Source of the DNA: Casuarius casuarius
Lineage: Eukaryota > Chordata > Aves > Casuariiformes > Casuariidae
NCBI GenBank assembly: GCA_003342895.1
Contig: PTFA01000230.1
Coordinates: forward strand, 434,001-498,000
DNA length: 64,000 nucleotides
Direction of reading: 5' to 3'
Part shown: piece after piece, positions 13,566 through 26,507 of the stretch
How the letters are laid out: every line of letters starts with the position of its first letter
How positions within the stretch are numbered: position 1 is the stretch's first letter
Translations under genes and position numbers: made by a program
Notes under the pieces: generated by a model
The model's database searches: none
Told to the model about the DNA's origin: nothing
The model's input: the letters and a program-made list of their open reading frames with translations, nothing else

Positions 13566-14598
13566 AGAGATTATACTTTCCTATAAGGACAAATATAGTT
13601 GAGTAAAATTCTAGCCTTTTTTTTTTTCCAGCACTACTTCTTTTTGAAGCAAGTCAGTCTTTAGATACATGTGTGGGTTTTTTCTACAAATCTTATGTAG
13701 AAGGCTTTTTGAATACTTTCACTGTATGCCTGATAACTTGTTGCCCAGTGCTAAATAGCACTACAGAGAGTCCTTTTATTCGATTTAAATATCTTTTTCT
13801 GCTGTTGATGACCTGAGGTATTAGAACATGGGTTGTCATTACAGCTGTGGCTGTTGGTGAGGAAAGGTGTAGCACCTTGTTTTTTGGGAATAGGGGTAAC
13901 AGTTTAAATAGCAACTTTAAGCATTGGGTTATATGGAATATATGGAATATAGGAGGATTCCAGGCATGCTTTCCCACGCTGCTTTGCCAAGGTTTCTTAG
14001 TCTTGCAGTGTGTCCGATATTCTGGATCTCTGGTGTAAAAATGTATTCCATTCTAGGAACTGTGCTGTGACTATTGATGTGCAGAAATACACAAGAACTG
14101 GCTGTGTGACTACCAGTTTTTTCATAATCTAAGTCTTATTTCATGTAAATTCTTCAGAAATTAAAAAGTCAATAAATTGCCTATAAAAGAAATTGACACT
14201 CATACTCTATATTGGAAACCAGTGGAGGTACAAATATAATCTTGTTCTTCCTTTTTCTGTACGTAAAGATGATTGAATTTTAGGGTTTTTTGTTTTCTTT
14301 TTTTTTTTTTAAGAGGAGAAATTGTTTTATTGCCTGTAAGCGTGAGGCGTGGAGTGACTTGTGGATGAGGAAGGGAACAGATCACCCCATCAGATAGTTA
14401 AAGTCCTTGGAATACATCATTGCTATCTCTATCAGTAAAAACTAATTGAAGAGCCTTCTTGCACAACTTAAATTATTAGTCTAGGTTTTATTAGGTCAAC
14501 AGAAAATAATACTTAAAGGGCAGACTTCTGAGAATATTTCCAATGGTCTTGAAAAACATAAGTTGATACAATGGAATTCTTGGGCTGTTACCAGAATT

Positions 14599-14631
14599 CC
14601 CCCCCCCCCCCCCCCCCCCCCACCCCCCCCC
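14599..14631 (+). repeat. Poly(C) tract, 33 nt with one A
   Basis: A C homopolymer interrupted only by an A at 14622. It is the longest C tract in the window. The exact length is likely uncertain in any assembly. Confidence 0.95.
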
Positions 14632-16610
14632 AAGTAGCTGGCATTTTTAAATAGATATATAGGAATGTTTAAATAGCTTGTATGCTAACATGGTGATGCC
14701 ACCTTCCAGCTGAAGGGAAAAGCTGTGAGCTTAATAACAAAGTAAAAGCTTATTATCCTAAGTTAAATTTGTCATATGTGGTGGCCACTGCTTATTTAAC
14801 TGTTACTGTTGTGCAGATGGAGACTGGGATTTAAGCTTCTGGGATACTTGCAAATTGACAAATGTGAATCAGAGAAAGCCTACTCTAATCAAAAGGATGT
14901 CAGTAAAAAACCTGCTTGTTTTACATAAGTGTGGATTTGAGTCATGCAGCTTAGAGTTCTGTTGAACTGGAAAAGGCATTGCTGCCCTAAGTGAAATGAG
15001 ATGTGCATGCTGGTATCTAATTAGTTTTGATAATGTTCAGGAACTTCTTTTTATAACATTGAATTATGTGATTGCAGTATGTTGAATGTGGATAAGACTT
15101 ACTGTTTAACCATACAAAAGGCCTTCACTCTCAATCTTGGTTTACAGTTTAAGATTGGGGTCGAAAATTCCCTGCTGAACTAATAAAATTTGAGTGGCCT
15201 GTCCATTGGAAATGGTCTCAGTGCTTTAATTGTAATTAAAGACTGACATCTTTAATACCAAAACTTATTGTTATATATGTTAAAATTATTTACTGTTTTC
15301 TACTTTTAGTAGGAACTGAAATGCTAGATATTTAAGTTCATTGCAAGCCTTTTTTTCTGGGGAGAGCTTCACATAAAGGCTTCCTGAAATCAGGTCTTAA
15401 GTGATTCTTTTACATAAAGTGCACAAGCCATGTAAAGTATGTATTAGTCCTCCCTCAACAATATTTTTTTCTTTTCCTACAAATGTTATAGAACTCCTCT
15501 CAAAAACAATAAACTGATGAAACTGCATGATCTACATGAAAATGCAGTTAAGAGTTAAAGAGGAATGTTAAAACTATTACAGAGATAAAATGTTAAGAGG
15601 TTACTTGTTAAAAGATTTAATGTCTAGGTTAATGGAAAATTCCGTCTGTTTTGTTAAGAGGCTAGTTGCTTTCAAAATGAGTTAAATATGTTTGTTAGTA
15701 TAATTTGCACCAGATACATGGTGCCCTAAGCATTAGGAATCTTAGCAAAAGAACTGCATCTCCAATAAGTGAAAATTGAAAGCGTTGTAGAAGAGTATTT
15801 TCTTGTTTTGTTTTAAAGAAAAAGAAGTTCCTCTTTAAAAACAACTTTTAACCTTCTGTGGTGTACTTCTCTGCCAGCTGTTATTTAAACTTGTGTGCCC
15901 CTGCCTCATTAGGCTGAGCAGCTGAGACTACTGTACTAGCCGGAAACCAGGGCATTTATGATTGAGTTCCTGTTATTGACTTACTCTAGAGAAAATGCCA
16001 AATTCCACTAGACATAGTATAGTAGATCCACTGTGGGAGACTTGTACGAATGCCGTTTTGATGTTTTAGACTGGGATTTTTATTTTCTATTTCTAGGGTT
16101 ATTTTCTCTGAGTTTTTTTCCAAACTCTTAAGTAAATTTTGCAAGTAATTAAGAAAATGACCAAGCTTAACACAATGTGTTAACAGAGCTTGGTAATGTA
16201 GACCTAGGAAAGCATTCGCAGATTTGTTTTGACTATATTATGAAAGATAATATGAACTCTTATCTTTTTATACTGAAGATACTGAATACTGATGATATTT
16301 GTGTGCCAGATAAATAGCTTATTTACAGTATCTTTTTGTAATACTGGTGGCGGGGGGCAGGTAATCTGCAGTATAATCAAAGCTGAGGAAGTGCAAAGTA
16401 CACTTGCTGCAACTTTATGGCATTAATTTGTTTGCAGCTTATAGGAATAATTTAAATATTAATTCATGGATGGATAATAATACTTCTTTTAAAGATAAAA
16501 TCTGTAGCCTCCCAAAAAAGTGTTGAAGGTTTCCTTTATTTGAATACTTTCCCACAATATAGCATTACTCTTACCTTACTGTATTTTTTTTTCCTGTCTT
16601 GGGTGCTATG

Positions 16611-16640
16611 GTGTGTGTGTGTGTCCGTCCGTCTGTCCCC
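16611..16640 (+). repeat. (TG)n then (TCCG)n-like tract
   Basis: Seven or so TG units run into GTCCGTCCGTCTGTCC, a short tetranucleotide repeat. Confidence 0.85.
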
Positions 16641-17249
16641 AAGTACTACACTGAAATCCCTTAGAATTGAAATTGTTCCTAAGTGATCTAAATGCATTAC
16701 CATGTTTCCCTCAAAGCTTCTCCATATGGAAGCAATTTATAGTTGTGGTGAACTGGAGTTTCTATTATTGGACAGAAGTAGCTCTGTATATGAATGTGCT
16801 TTTCTCAGAATACAAATGCAAAGAGATCCTCCTGCTCTATCTGTACTTTACTTTCTCTCTATCTGTATGGTACATGTGTGAGGCAAATGAATGTGTTTGT
16901 TCCTCAATAAAAAAAGGGGGGGGATAAATGATTTGAATCATATAACTTTAATCATGCATGTCAGGAGACTTGATTTTAAGTCAAGTACTTAATCTTGGCT
17001 TTATAATTCTGCACTTGAAACTCTTGGAAAAACAAGTTCATTTTCAAAGCCTGCTCACCATTAAACATGCTGGCAACTGAATAGGGGTTATAGACTACCT
17101 GTGGTACTACTTCTGTTAACTAGGAAAATATATTACTCTGTTTCAACAATTATATTAATACGTATTAACTATTTTTTTTACTCTTTCTAGTATTATGAAT
17201 GAATGTTTTTCTGCTTGTTTACTGCCTGATAACATTTTCCTGTGATTTT

Positions 17250-17545
17250 GGCCAGCCTGGCCTCAATTAAAATGCATTAAGAACCAACAGTTGGAAATCC
17301 TCTTACTTAAAGGCGAGCATTTTTAACTCTGGGGGAGGAATGAAGATACAGTTTTCAGCTCAGGAGCTAGGCTACGGCTGAAAGCAAAGGAAAGGAAAGG
17401 TAGCAGCCATCAGGCAATCACCGGTATTTTCTAAGTGTGATGGGCAGAGGCACTTTCTGTAGCCTGCCTCGTCGTCCGTGGGAGCAGTGGCTCTCCCAAG
17501 TTCTTTATTTCTTTTAAGGTGCTCTGAGTGGAGTTCTTCCTGCCA
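17250..17545 (+). other. Locally GC/CpG-richer patch, function unknown
   Basis: This patch contains more CpG (GGCGAG, CTACGGC, CACCGG, CTCGTCGTCCGTG) and balanced composition than the surrounding AT-rich intron. It could be a conserved non-coding element, but sequence alone cannot show conservation. There is no ORF of note. Confidence 0.25.
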
Positions 17546-18304
17546 AAAAGTGACAGCAGGTCTCTTTATTCATATTTTATAGATTGGAAAACTTGCTTTT
17601 CCTCTGGGTTTTCTCTATTTGAAATCATTCACAGCTTTGAAAGAACTTGCTTTTGAATTTAACAAGTCGAATAAATTCAAGTGAAGAAAACATTCTCTGT
17701 GCACCTGCAGAAGAAGCTGCTGTTGTGAAAGATTTCAATAAAGTTGTTCCAGGTGTCTAGCCAGCAGTTTCTTTGGGTTCAGGGATTTTTTTTACCTTCT
17801 TTCAAAAATGTGTAGCAAGCATGTACTGCTTTAATTTTTGCTAATGTTAGTCTGCTGTAGTGAAACTAAATTTAATGGCCTTATTTATATGTAAACGCTA
17901 CAGTATGCATGTTTATCTAAATTTTTAGGTTTTAATTTGATTTTAATATACATTTTAAAATATATAGCACAATGTATATAATTTTTTGTGGTCTTCAGGA
18001 AAATGAATTTCTATTAGATATAAGGTGTGGGTGGGTGGGGAGGAGAAATTAAGGCTGTAGACGGTTATAGTTTTATCCTCCGCTGTATAGGTCAGTTGCC
18101 ATAACCAAACACTGCACTCTCTCTTCGTGCAGTCTACTGCTTGCTCCCTGACAATAGGTGTAGGATGTCCTACAGCAAGCAGCCTGCAGGCACATTAATT
18201 ATGCAAGCAGATTCATCTTTAAAGCTGGATCCTCAAAACAGACTTATTACAGATTTCTCTAGAGAGACTAAAGAGCATATTCCACCCCTGCTTCCCTCCT
18301 CTCC

Positions 18305-18326
18305 TCCACCCCTTCCCCCCCCCCCA
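18305..18326 (+). repeat. C-rich tract
   Basis: CCACCCCTTC followed by a run of 12 or so Cs. Confidence 0.9.
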
Positions 18327-18719
18327 ATAGTCAATTCCCACATGGTCCCTCAAATAGTAAAGGCAAACAACTTAATATAGAAAATATTACCAGGAGCTCT
18401 TAAAGCTTAGTAAACTTATCTATAACTCAAGATAACCTCTTTTAATGGCAGGTGTCTGCCATTCTTAATGATAGTCTTATTAACACTTGTATTTTGTTTC
18501 CTTTTGTTGAATATTTGGAAACAATTATAGGGGTTCAACCACCTGTTCATTGTTATGGGAGGAAGGCTGTAAGCTCAGAGAAGGGTAACAGTTTACTCAG
18601 TATATATGAGAGGTTAAGTCATTACAATTAAATAGTTAGAACAGCTGAATATTTTAACATAAATAATTTGGTATAAATGCACGCAGCCTTAAAGTCGAAG
18701 GGAGCTATTTATACTTTCC

Positions 18720-18736
18720 AAAAAAAAAAAAAAAAA
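18720..18736 (+). repeat. Poly(A), about 17 nt
   Basis: A plain A run. No retrocopy body was recognised upstream. Confidence 0.93.
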
Positions 18737-21700
18737 GGCTTTTAATAAAAATCACTTCAGCAGGTATTTCAGGTAAGAGGTTGACTAAACTGTTTAAATT
18801 GAATTAGTGGGAAGGTTGGGGACATACAACATACACAGTTCAAAAATCATTGTACTGGAGCTATGAAATCTTCAATAACAATAGCAGATCTCCAAAAATA
18901 CTAAGAACCTCACTCCACTGGGAGAAAAAAACAACTGAATTCAAAATTATGTCATTTAATCAAATGACCTGAAAATTGTAGTAGAGCTTCCTTAAAATCT
19001 TGCAATTTTTATAAAAGTAGAGAAATGATTACCATGGGAAGAGTTGTGAAAGGTCCTAGAAAATTTTCTGTGCTGCAAAGCATTAAAAATTAGTTTATAA
19101 AGTAATTTCAGGTTTGATTCTTACAGTCTCATTAGGAAGCTAGAATTTTTAAGTCTTTCAAAGTTCTATATGTATAAATTTAATGTAATATTTCATTTAG
19201 TTTATAAACAAAGTACTTTTGAAAACTTTGTTCTATTGTCTAGAAGTAATTCTATACACATTTAAGGAAAATGAGATGTTTTTGTTTTACTCGAATGTAT
19301 TGCCTTCCTCATAGTAAAAGACTGAGATAATAGAACAAGAGAATATCAATAAATGCAAAAAAATGCTTAGATGAGCACCAATCCTGTGGAAATAAATTAT
19401 GACAGGCAAATAATAGTCAACCTGTGCTGCTTGCAGGAGGATTTTTTTCCTTTGCACCTGGAGACTTTATTTCTGTGAGATGGATCGCAGTCATTCATCA
19501 AACTAGCTCACACTGTTTAACCTTGGAATTAAAAAAGGGGGTTTTGAGAAGTTATGTTCTTCCATTAGTGTATGCTTTGACAATAGGACTTCTGAGAGCT
19601 TTAGTAAAGCAAAACATAAAATGATAGTGAGATAGCAGAATATATCTAATTTAAAAGCCTTTATGATCCACCCAACAAATTATACCTAAATGGCTCTATC
19701 TTTTTAAAAAGAGATTTAGCCTTGTATTCATAAAACTACATCAGCCTTCCACCATCAGAAGAGTTAACTCTGGAAACACTATTGTGTGGACTGGTTTATC
19801 TGTAAAATAGTTCAGGTTTCTGCTACCAATTTGTAAGACAAGTGGATACCAATATGGCATAAGGAGTATGATTTCAGTCAAAACTTTTGTACAGTAACAA
19901 AAGAGACAGGAAGATATAGGCAGATGTTCATAAACCAACTTTTTAAATGAACTTTTAGTTGCAAGCCTTACTTTATAGGCTTCATTTGCTATAATATGGT
20001 GGACTCTTTTGGTATGATCAAACATCAGATGAACAGTCAGTGTTCATTGTCTCACTGTTATTAATTGTTATTTTTATAGTCTTAATCTGGGAATGAATGC
20101 CCTGGTGTTAGTTACTGTTGTCTGTTCTGTTTCCATTATTTTTGCTCTCAATTGATCTAACATGGACAGGGCAAGACTACAAGGACAGACTGTCACTGAT
20201 AAATTTAGTTATCTAGAAGTTTTTCAGAACTATAAATGGCAAGATCTTTAGGCAAATCAGGACAGGATTCTAATGAATGGGTGTAAGTAAAATTTGAAAA
20301 GTGACTAAAGTGCTGAAATCATGTAATTTTATTTTTTTTCCTGACTTTAAATTGGATTTGTAATTCAAGAAGTCAACTGATATCTTTGTCATCACTGCTC
20401 TGACTAGTCATAATACAGAAACTTGAATCTCATTGTATAGAATGAATTACATAGGTTTTGGTTTTCTTTAAACACTGTCAAACTCTATCTCACGTTGAAG
20501 TTAAGAATTGAAGGGAATTATCGACAGCACTTTGTAAAATGCAACATTGATCCTGAGGGCAAAGCTTTTTAAAAAACAAATGTTAGTTTCATAATAAAGC
20601 TTGCTTATGCGTGTTACTAGGAAAGCAAACTTGCAGAATGAAGTACAGGGTTGGCTATTACCATTTTAAGTTCTTATTTCATTTTTTTTGTATCAAGAAG
20701 ATTTTTGTATAGGATTTGTCCCTTAAGGTTTTTAGCAAGTTGCGTGTCTTTCACTCTAACGAGATATGAAATTATGAATGAATTGAATCATGTCTGTGGC
20801 ATAGCATTATTCAGTTTCCAACATATTTTTTTCATTTCACTTTATCCCAGAGGTCCATTTTCAGCTTTGAAACACTCAATATTGAATTGAGGATAAAGTG
20901 AAGGTACTATTTGCAGTTTCACAGATGCTGAAAGGCTAGAGTTGTAGAGAAAAATTTGTGTGGGATGGAAACCATCTTTGGAAATTCTAAAGCATCTGAA
21001 GTCTAGTATTTTTCTATGTTTGTTTTTTGCTGTGTGTGTGTTTTTTTTTCCTCTTGCATGTGTGCATATACAGGAGATTTGGAAGAATTTTGTTCCTTAT
21101 TAGTGGGTGCATGTAATATGAATGTCAGAACTGCTCTGAGCAGTGATCAACATGCAACTGCATTGCTCTGTCTGTCCATTTTCCCTTGTTAAATTAGGTG
21201 TTGTACTGTAAGGATAATCACTTTGCTTCATTAATGTGTATGTATAATACACTAGAATTCAGAATTTTGTCACAGTTAAAGTACACATAATGTGAAATTA
21301 CTTTAAATTAATGTCTGTGGTGCATTCTGGATATCTGTGAACAGTCTTGGCTTCCTTTTCTCCTTTCTCAATCCAAGGAACATGAGGCATCCTCTGTACC
21401 TTCAAGTCCATCCTGCTGAATTCATGAATGGGTTCCCTTTCTCTATGATGGAAGACCCTTTTTTGGAAGGTTCCTCCTGAGTTGAAAGATGGAGACTTCT
21501 TTGGCCCTATGGGAGCTGTTCCACATGGTAATTAAGCATTTATCAATTTCTGAGGTAGCAGCCAGTCTGAAGATAAAGCAGCAAAAGCCCTGTTTTCTCC
21601 TTAAAGTACTTGGAGAAAATCATGATCTCTGAGTGAAAACACACAACATAAATATGTGTCATAGTCAAATAACCTCTATTCTGAGAAGGCAGACCTGGTG

Positions 21701-22615
21701 TGATAGAAGAAAGCTGGTGTGTATATATGTCATTTTTCCTGTATAAAATAAATACTTTCTTTTCTACACCTTGATTTTTTCAGCACTGCTATCCCCACCT
21801 TCCACACGCTTACATTTACAAGCCTTGATTAAAAACTTTAATTTCTGGGTTTGAACTCAGTGGTGCATATAGTGGACTTTAAAATTACTGTTCATATTCT
21901 TCCTCTCATGTTCAAAATGTATATACAACACCTGTTGTTTTAGCACCACATTCTTTCCAACCCCGTTTTCTACATGCCTGAGGAAAATTGTGACAACTTG
22001 GGGAATCTATAGCTTTCTACTGTAGAGGGTAAGTCTTTAGGTAGACTAAATTGGCTGAGTGTCATCATGAAGAATGGGAATTTAACAAGGATGATACTCC
22101 CCTACCCTAAGTTCTACAGGATAGACTTGCTTACAGATCTTTACAACAAAAATTATTTGTAGTGTTGCCACAGAGACACTGCTGCAAGAAAAGCCTTTTC
22201 CTGTGGTAACTGAGACCTATAGCTGGTAGTCTGAAAAGACAAGCTTCTGGAAATGGTCGGGGCTAACTGTGCTATATTACCTTTGAAGGACATCACAGTG
22301 TGCTCAGCTAAGAAAGTTCATCTAAGTAACAATTGCTTTAAATCACAGGAATATCTGCTATAGGATCTCATTTTTTCGCAATTAGACATGCACAAGGACT
22401 CAGGTAAAAACTGGAGAGCTTTAACTGTGAATTAAAGTAGATTAAGCCAGGAAGAACTAGAACTAGCATCAGCCCTACTTTTGTGCTGAAATAATGCTAG
22501 TTTTGCTGGTGCCTTGATATAGCCCATTGAAAGTCTCCAAATCAGAATTTGGCAGCTCCTGACTGCTGAAGCAGTACCACCTGTCTAAAGTCATGTGGCC
22601 AACTTGAGAACAACC

Positions 22616-22631
22616 TTTTTTTTTTTTTTTT
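22616..22631 (+). repeat. Poly(T), 16 nt
   Basis: A plain T run within otherwise unique sequence. Confidence 0.93.
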
Positions 22632-25600
22632 CTCCTTTATTTTGTTAGCCTCTAAAGTTGTCAAATATCTACCTAGCCATTTACTGTTTATCTACTTGGA
22701 TCCTTGCGTCTCTGACCAAAGAATCTTTGAAACTTATCAGAAGTTTTCTTGAAATCATCCAAGTTTTACTTATCTAATATGAGCAACTATTAGAAGAAAG
22801 TCTTGTGTTAGTAGTTGTTTGTTAAAGGCCACGTATTAATTTACTGATACACTTAGCAGTAGTTTGTAGAGCTTTGAAATTTAGTCCTCCAAGGGAATAC
22901 TGCTTGGACAACTGTGTTCACTAAGTTTGTTTAGGAGTAAATTAAATTTACATTAATTAGATATTCTAAAAGAGATGGGGGGAAAAATAGTTCCACTGTC
23001 CAAAGATTATGGTCCCTACCAGAGCTGTTACAGGTGATAGTTGATATTCTTACTTCAAATCACTTATGTATATGTCAGAAATTCCACCTCTTACATACAA
23101 GCTGTTAAACTTGTTCCAGAATAGCAAATAACCTGGTAACTTTGGCTGTCATCTAGTAAGGCTGAGATCCTTGTTGAAGACTGCTTTGACTGTAGACCCT
23201 GTTATTCTGAACATTTTAGACTGGGGTTGTTGCTGTCAATGAAACTACCTCAAACACCTTGTAGAAAAGACACCCCCCCACCCCCCAAAAAAGCTTGATA
23301 AAACCCAGTTTTTCCTGGTGAAAATTATCTCAAGTATGTTCCCATTAAATGTTTGTTTTAGTTGGAATTTTCCTTACAAAACCTTCTTGCTTTTGTCAGA
23401 AAACTCCTAACTAGCTCAAGAGTGGAGCTGTTTCTATGCCAAGTAATATCCCAGTAGTATTAGAGACAGACACCATGATAAATGGTACTCTTTCACAGAA
23501 GCAGAGAGAGATCATTTTGACCATTTTTAAAATCTCAGAGTTTATTTCTGATTGAATACAATAACCTATTAAACCCCATTCCTATTTCAAGGCTGGAAGC
23601 TGTAGACAACTTCAATTAAGGCAAAACTTTTCTCCTATGCTGTTATCTCTGCCAATAAATGTACTGCTCAGTATTGTTACTTTATATGGCTTCTATTAAA
23701 TATAGAAAGTGGCTGGACAGCCTTTATAACCAAACTTTCTAAGCCATTTATGGTTTTCTTTGTTTTTTAGAACTAAAACTTTGTAAAATCAGACTTTAAA
23801 AAATGACTGCATTACAAGTACTTTCAAAAATGTATCTAATACATGAGAGAGAATATAGGTTCTGGAAATTATGGGAAGAGAAAAGAATTATTTTGACCAT
23901 GCTTTTTTTGACCATTGTTTTGGGAGATGTGAGTTGTCCCGTTCCCCTCCCCCCCCGTTTTAACTGATTTATTTCTTATCTTTTGAGCAGTGAAGAGCAC
24001 CTTAGAACTTATGTGATCCTGCCAATAAGATCCAGAGCAAACTGTGGCCAAGAGCTGTGTTAGTCTGAGCCTTATTTTTCAGTCTTCTTACAAAGGCCCT
24101 CTTAAATTGCAAATCTTTTAAACAGTCCATGAGCTGCTAGCAAACTAGTTCTGCTATGTTTTGAAGATACTCATCTGCAGACAGGTTAGGTAAACTGTTT
24201 CAGTACTCTAGTAGCGTCACAAATATTAAATATTGTTGAACCCAAGCAGCTCTTAATAATAAAATGGCTAGTTTAAATGCCATACATGGTTTTAGAAACA
24301 GTTAAGATACTTTAAAAATAATTGCTTATTTGGCAGGTTGCTTGTGGGCAGACTTCATTTTGCTAAAACGTATCTTGCCATTGCTATATTATACAACAGT
24401 TTGACTCTAATTTGGGCTTCATTTATCAGACTTTGGGAAAACCTATTTATAAAGACAAAACTGTTGTAATAAATGTGTTCAGTGACCTGTCCTCAGAAAT
24501 GCACTGACTTGGGGCTATAGCAAGATATTCCTGCTGAGCACTTTTACCTCACTTGTACTGGGAAAATCTGTCAAAGGGAAAAGTTGTTTCTAGATTTCTG
24601 TATTCCTTACTATAGACTAAAACTACTTTTCAGTGTAAGAGCACTTTAATTGAAAGTAGATAGATATGCTAGCTTAACTGGTTTCTCTCATATTCTCACA
24701 TTTAAAAAGAAATTTTAAATATTTTCCTTGACCTTCCTGTTTATTCTATAGATACATTAAAATGAAATGCAACAGTGCAACATTAAAAACTTAAACTTGC
24801 CACAGTAATAAAGAGAAGTTTCTCTAAGAGTTGATCCATAATCATGTCATAATCTGTCATGCGATTGTGTTATATGTCTGTTGACTGACAAATCAGTATG
24901 TTACTTTGGCCCAATTACTGTTGCTGTTCTAACACATACATGTGAAAAAACAGTGCTGATATGTCACATACTTACTTGTGTATTAAATACACATGCACAC
25001 AGACCTCTTTCCCCTCTCTTCCCCACCTAAATATAGTGATTTGATTGATCCTAATCCTGTTCAGATTGCTTAGCTTTTTTTAGTGTATGTGGTTATCAAT
25101 TAGATAGTCACGCCATCCAAGCTATCCAATCAGATAGTTTCAGGCTATAGATTTCCTGTTTTTTGAGGGGAGGGAGGGAAGTTGTTTTTCTTTCTATTTT
25201 CTGTAAAAAAAAGAAAAATGTAAAAGCTATCAACCTTATCAGAAGATTTTATTTGTTAGTCTTTCTTGCTTCTGCTCCTTAGCAGTTACAGTGAAGTCAT
25301 ACTAGAAAGAATGCAACCATATAAATTACTGATTTTCAGGCAGTCCTTTTGCAATACATGCTTTTTCCCATGTTAACTCATCAGTGCTGTGTATTCATAC
25401 TTTTCAATCCAAGTGCAAATGCATTCTGTATTAGCACTTCCGCCTTGAAGAAATCTGTACTACTGACAGCAGAGGGTTAATATCTAGAACTGTTGTTGTA
25501 AGCAAGTAATATTGCACAGAATTTTTAAGTTTGAAATGCTATTTATGAGCTTACAATTTTCCATCAAACAGGTTCTAGGAAAATATCAATTATGGCACTT

Positions 25601-26488
25601 TTAGGTAATGCATACAAAAAAGTTAACAACACAGTAAATTAAACTAGATATTTATATAACCATGAACAGTGAGAGCCTACAATATAGGATTATGCAGGAT
25701 TTTACATGAAACAGATCATTAAACTTACTATACTGTTGCAGTTGATGGGAAAATAAATAGTTGGGTTGTATTTACAGGTTCAATTTCATGAATCAAACTA
25801 CTGTATGAATTTCCAAAATTGTAGATAAAAGAATTTCTGGCATATATATCCTTAAATTGGATGTCTAGACAGCAAGAGATGCGTTTCCTTTTTGTAAAGA
25901 GAGCTGAATTTTCTCTAAATCTAGATTAGATAGTTTTCAGGCAGATGAGATGTGAATCCACTGTTTCAGAAAAGTTGATAGGAGTTTGAGTTGCATAACC
26001 ACTTGTGTGCAGAGGCCCTGTGCGTATAAACCCTTTCCTTCCTGAACTACAGTACTATCCGAATTACATAAAAACAAGAAATGTTTTTTGCCTGGAAGCA
26101 GCCGTCATAATGCCTGCTTGCATTTTAGTTATGGGAAGTGTTAAATACATTTTGCAAGAAACCAGCGAAAGCTAATTTTATTTTTAGGTGATGTTTATGT
26201 ATATGGCTAAGCATATTATGTCAATAGAATCACGGTCTGTGATTTGAAATCTGGCTGCTGAAAAGTTTTAATTTGGGGCCAGTCTACTAGCATTTCAGGA
26301 TTTTTGTTTGTTTTATTGTTTTAAAATATTCCTTGTTCCTGTTGACATAGACCTCATTCCATTCAATTCATAGCATTATTTCAATAGTTTACTGAAGGAT
26401 AGAGATATGTTTTAGAGAGTGATAGCCTAATGTTATAATATTTTAATACTCGATTTTTCTATACACATGTGCCACCAGTGTGTGTGCG

Positions 26489-26507
26489 CATATATATATA
26501 TATATAT
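26489..26507 (+). repeat. (TA)n microsatellite
   Basis: About nine TA units, preceded by a TG-rich stretch with one CG (GTGTGTGCGCA). Confidence 0.93.

Noticed and set aside
13529..13570. Polypyrimidine tract ending CTTCCAG, looking like a splice acceptor
   Set aside because: No coding sequence of GMDS or another recognised protein follows; a decoy site within the intron.
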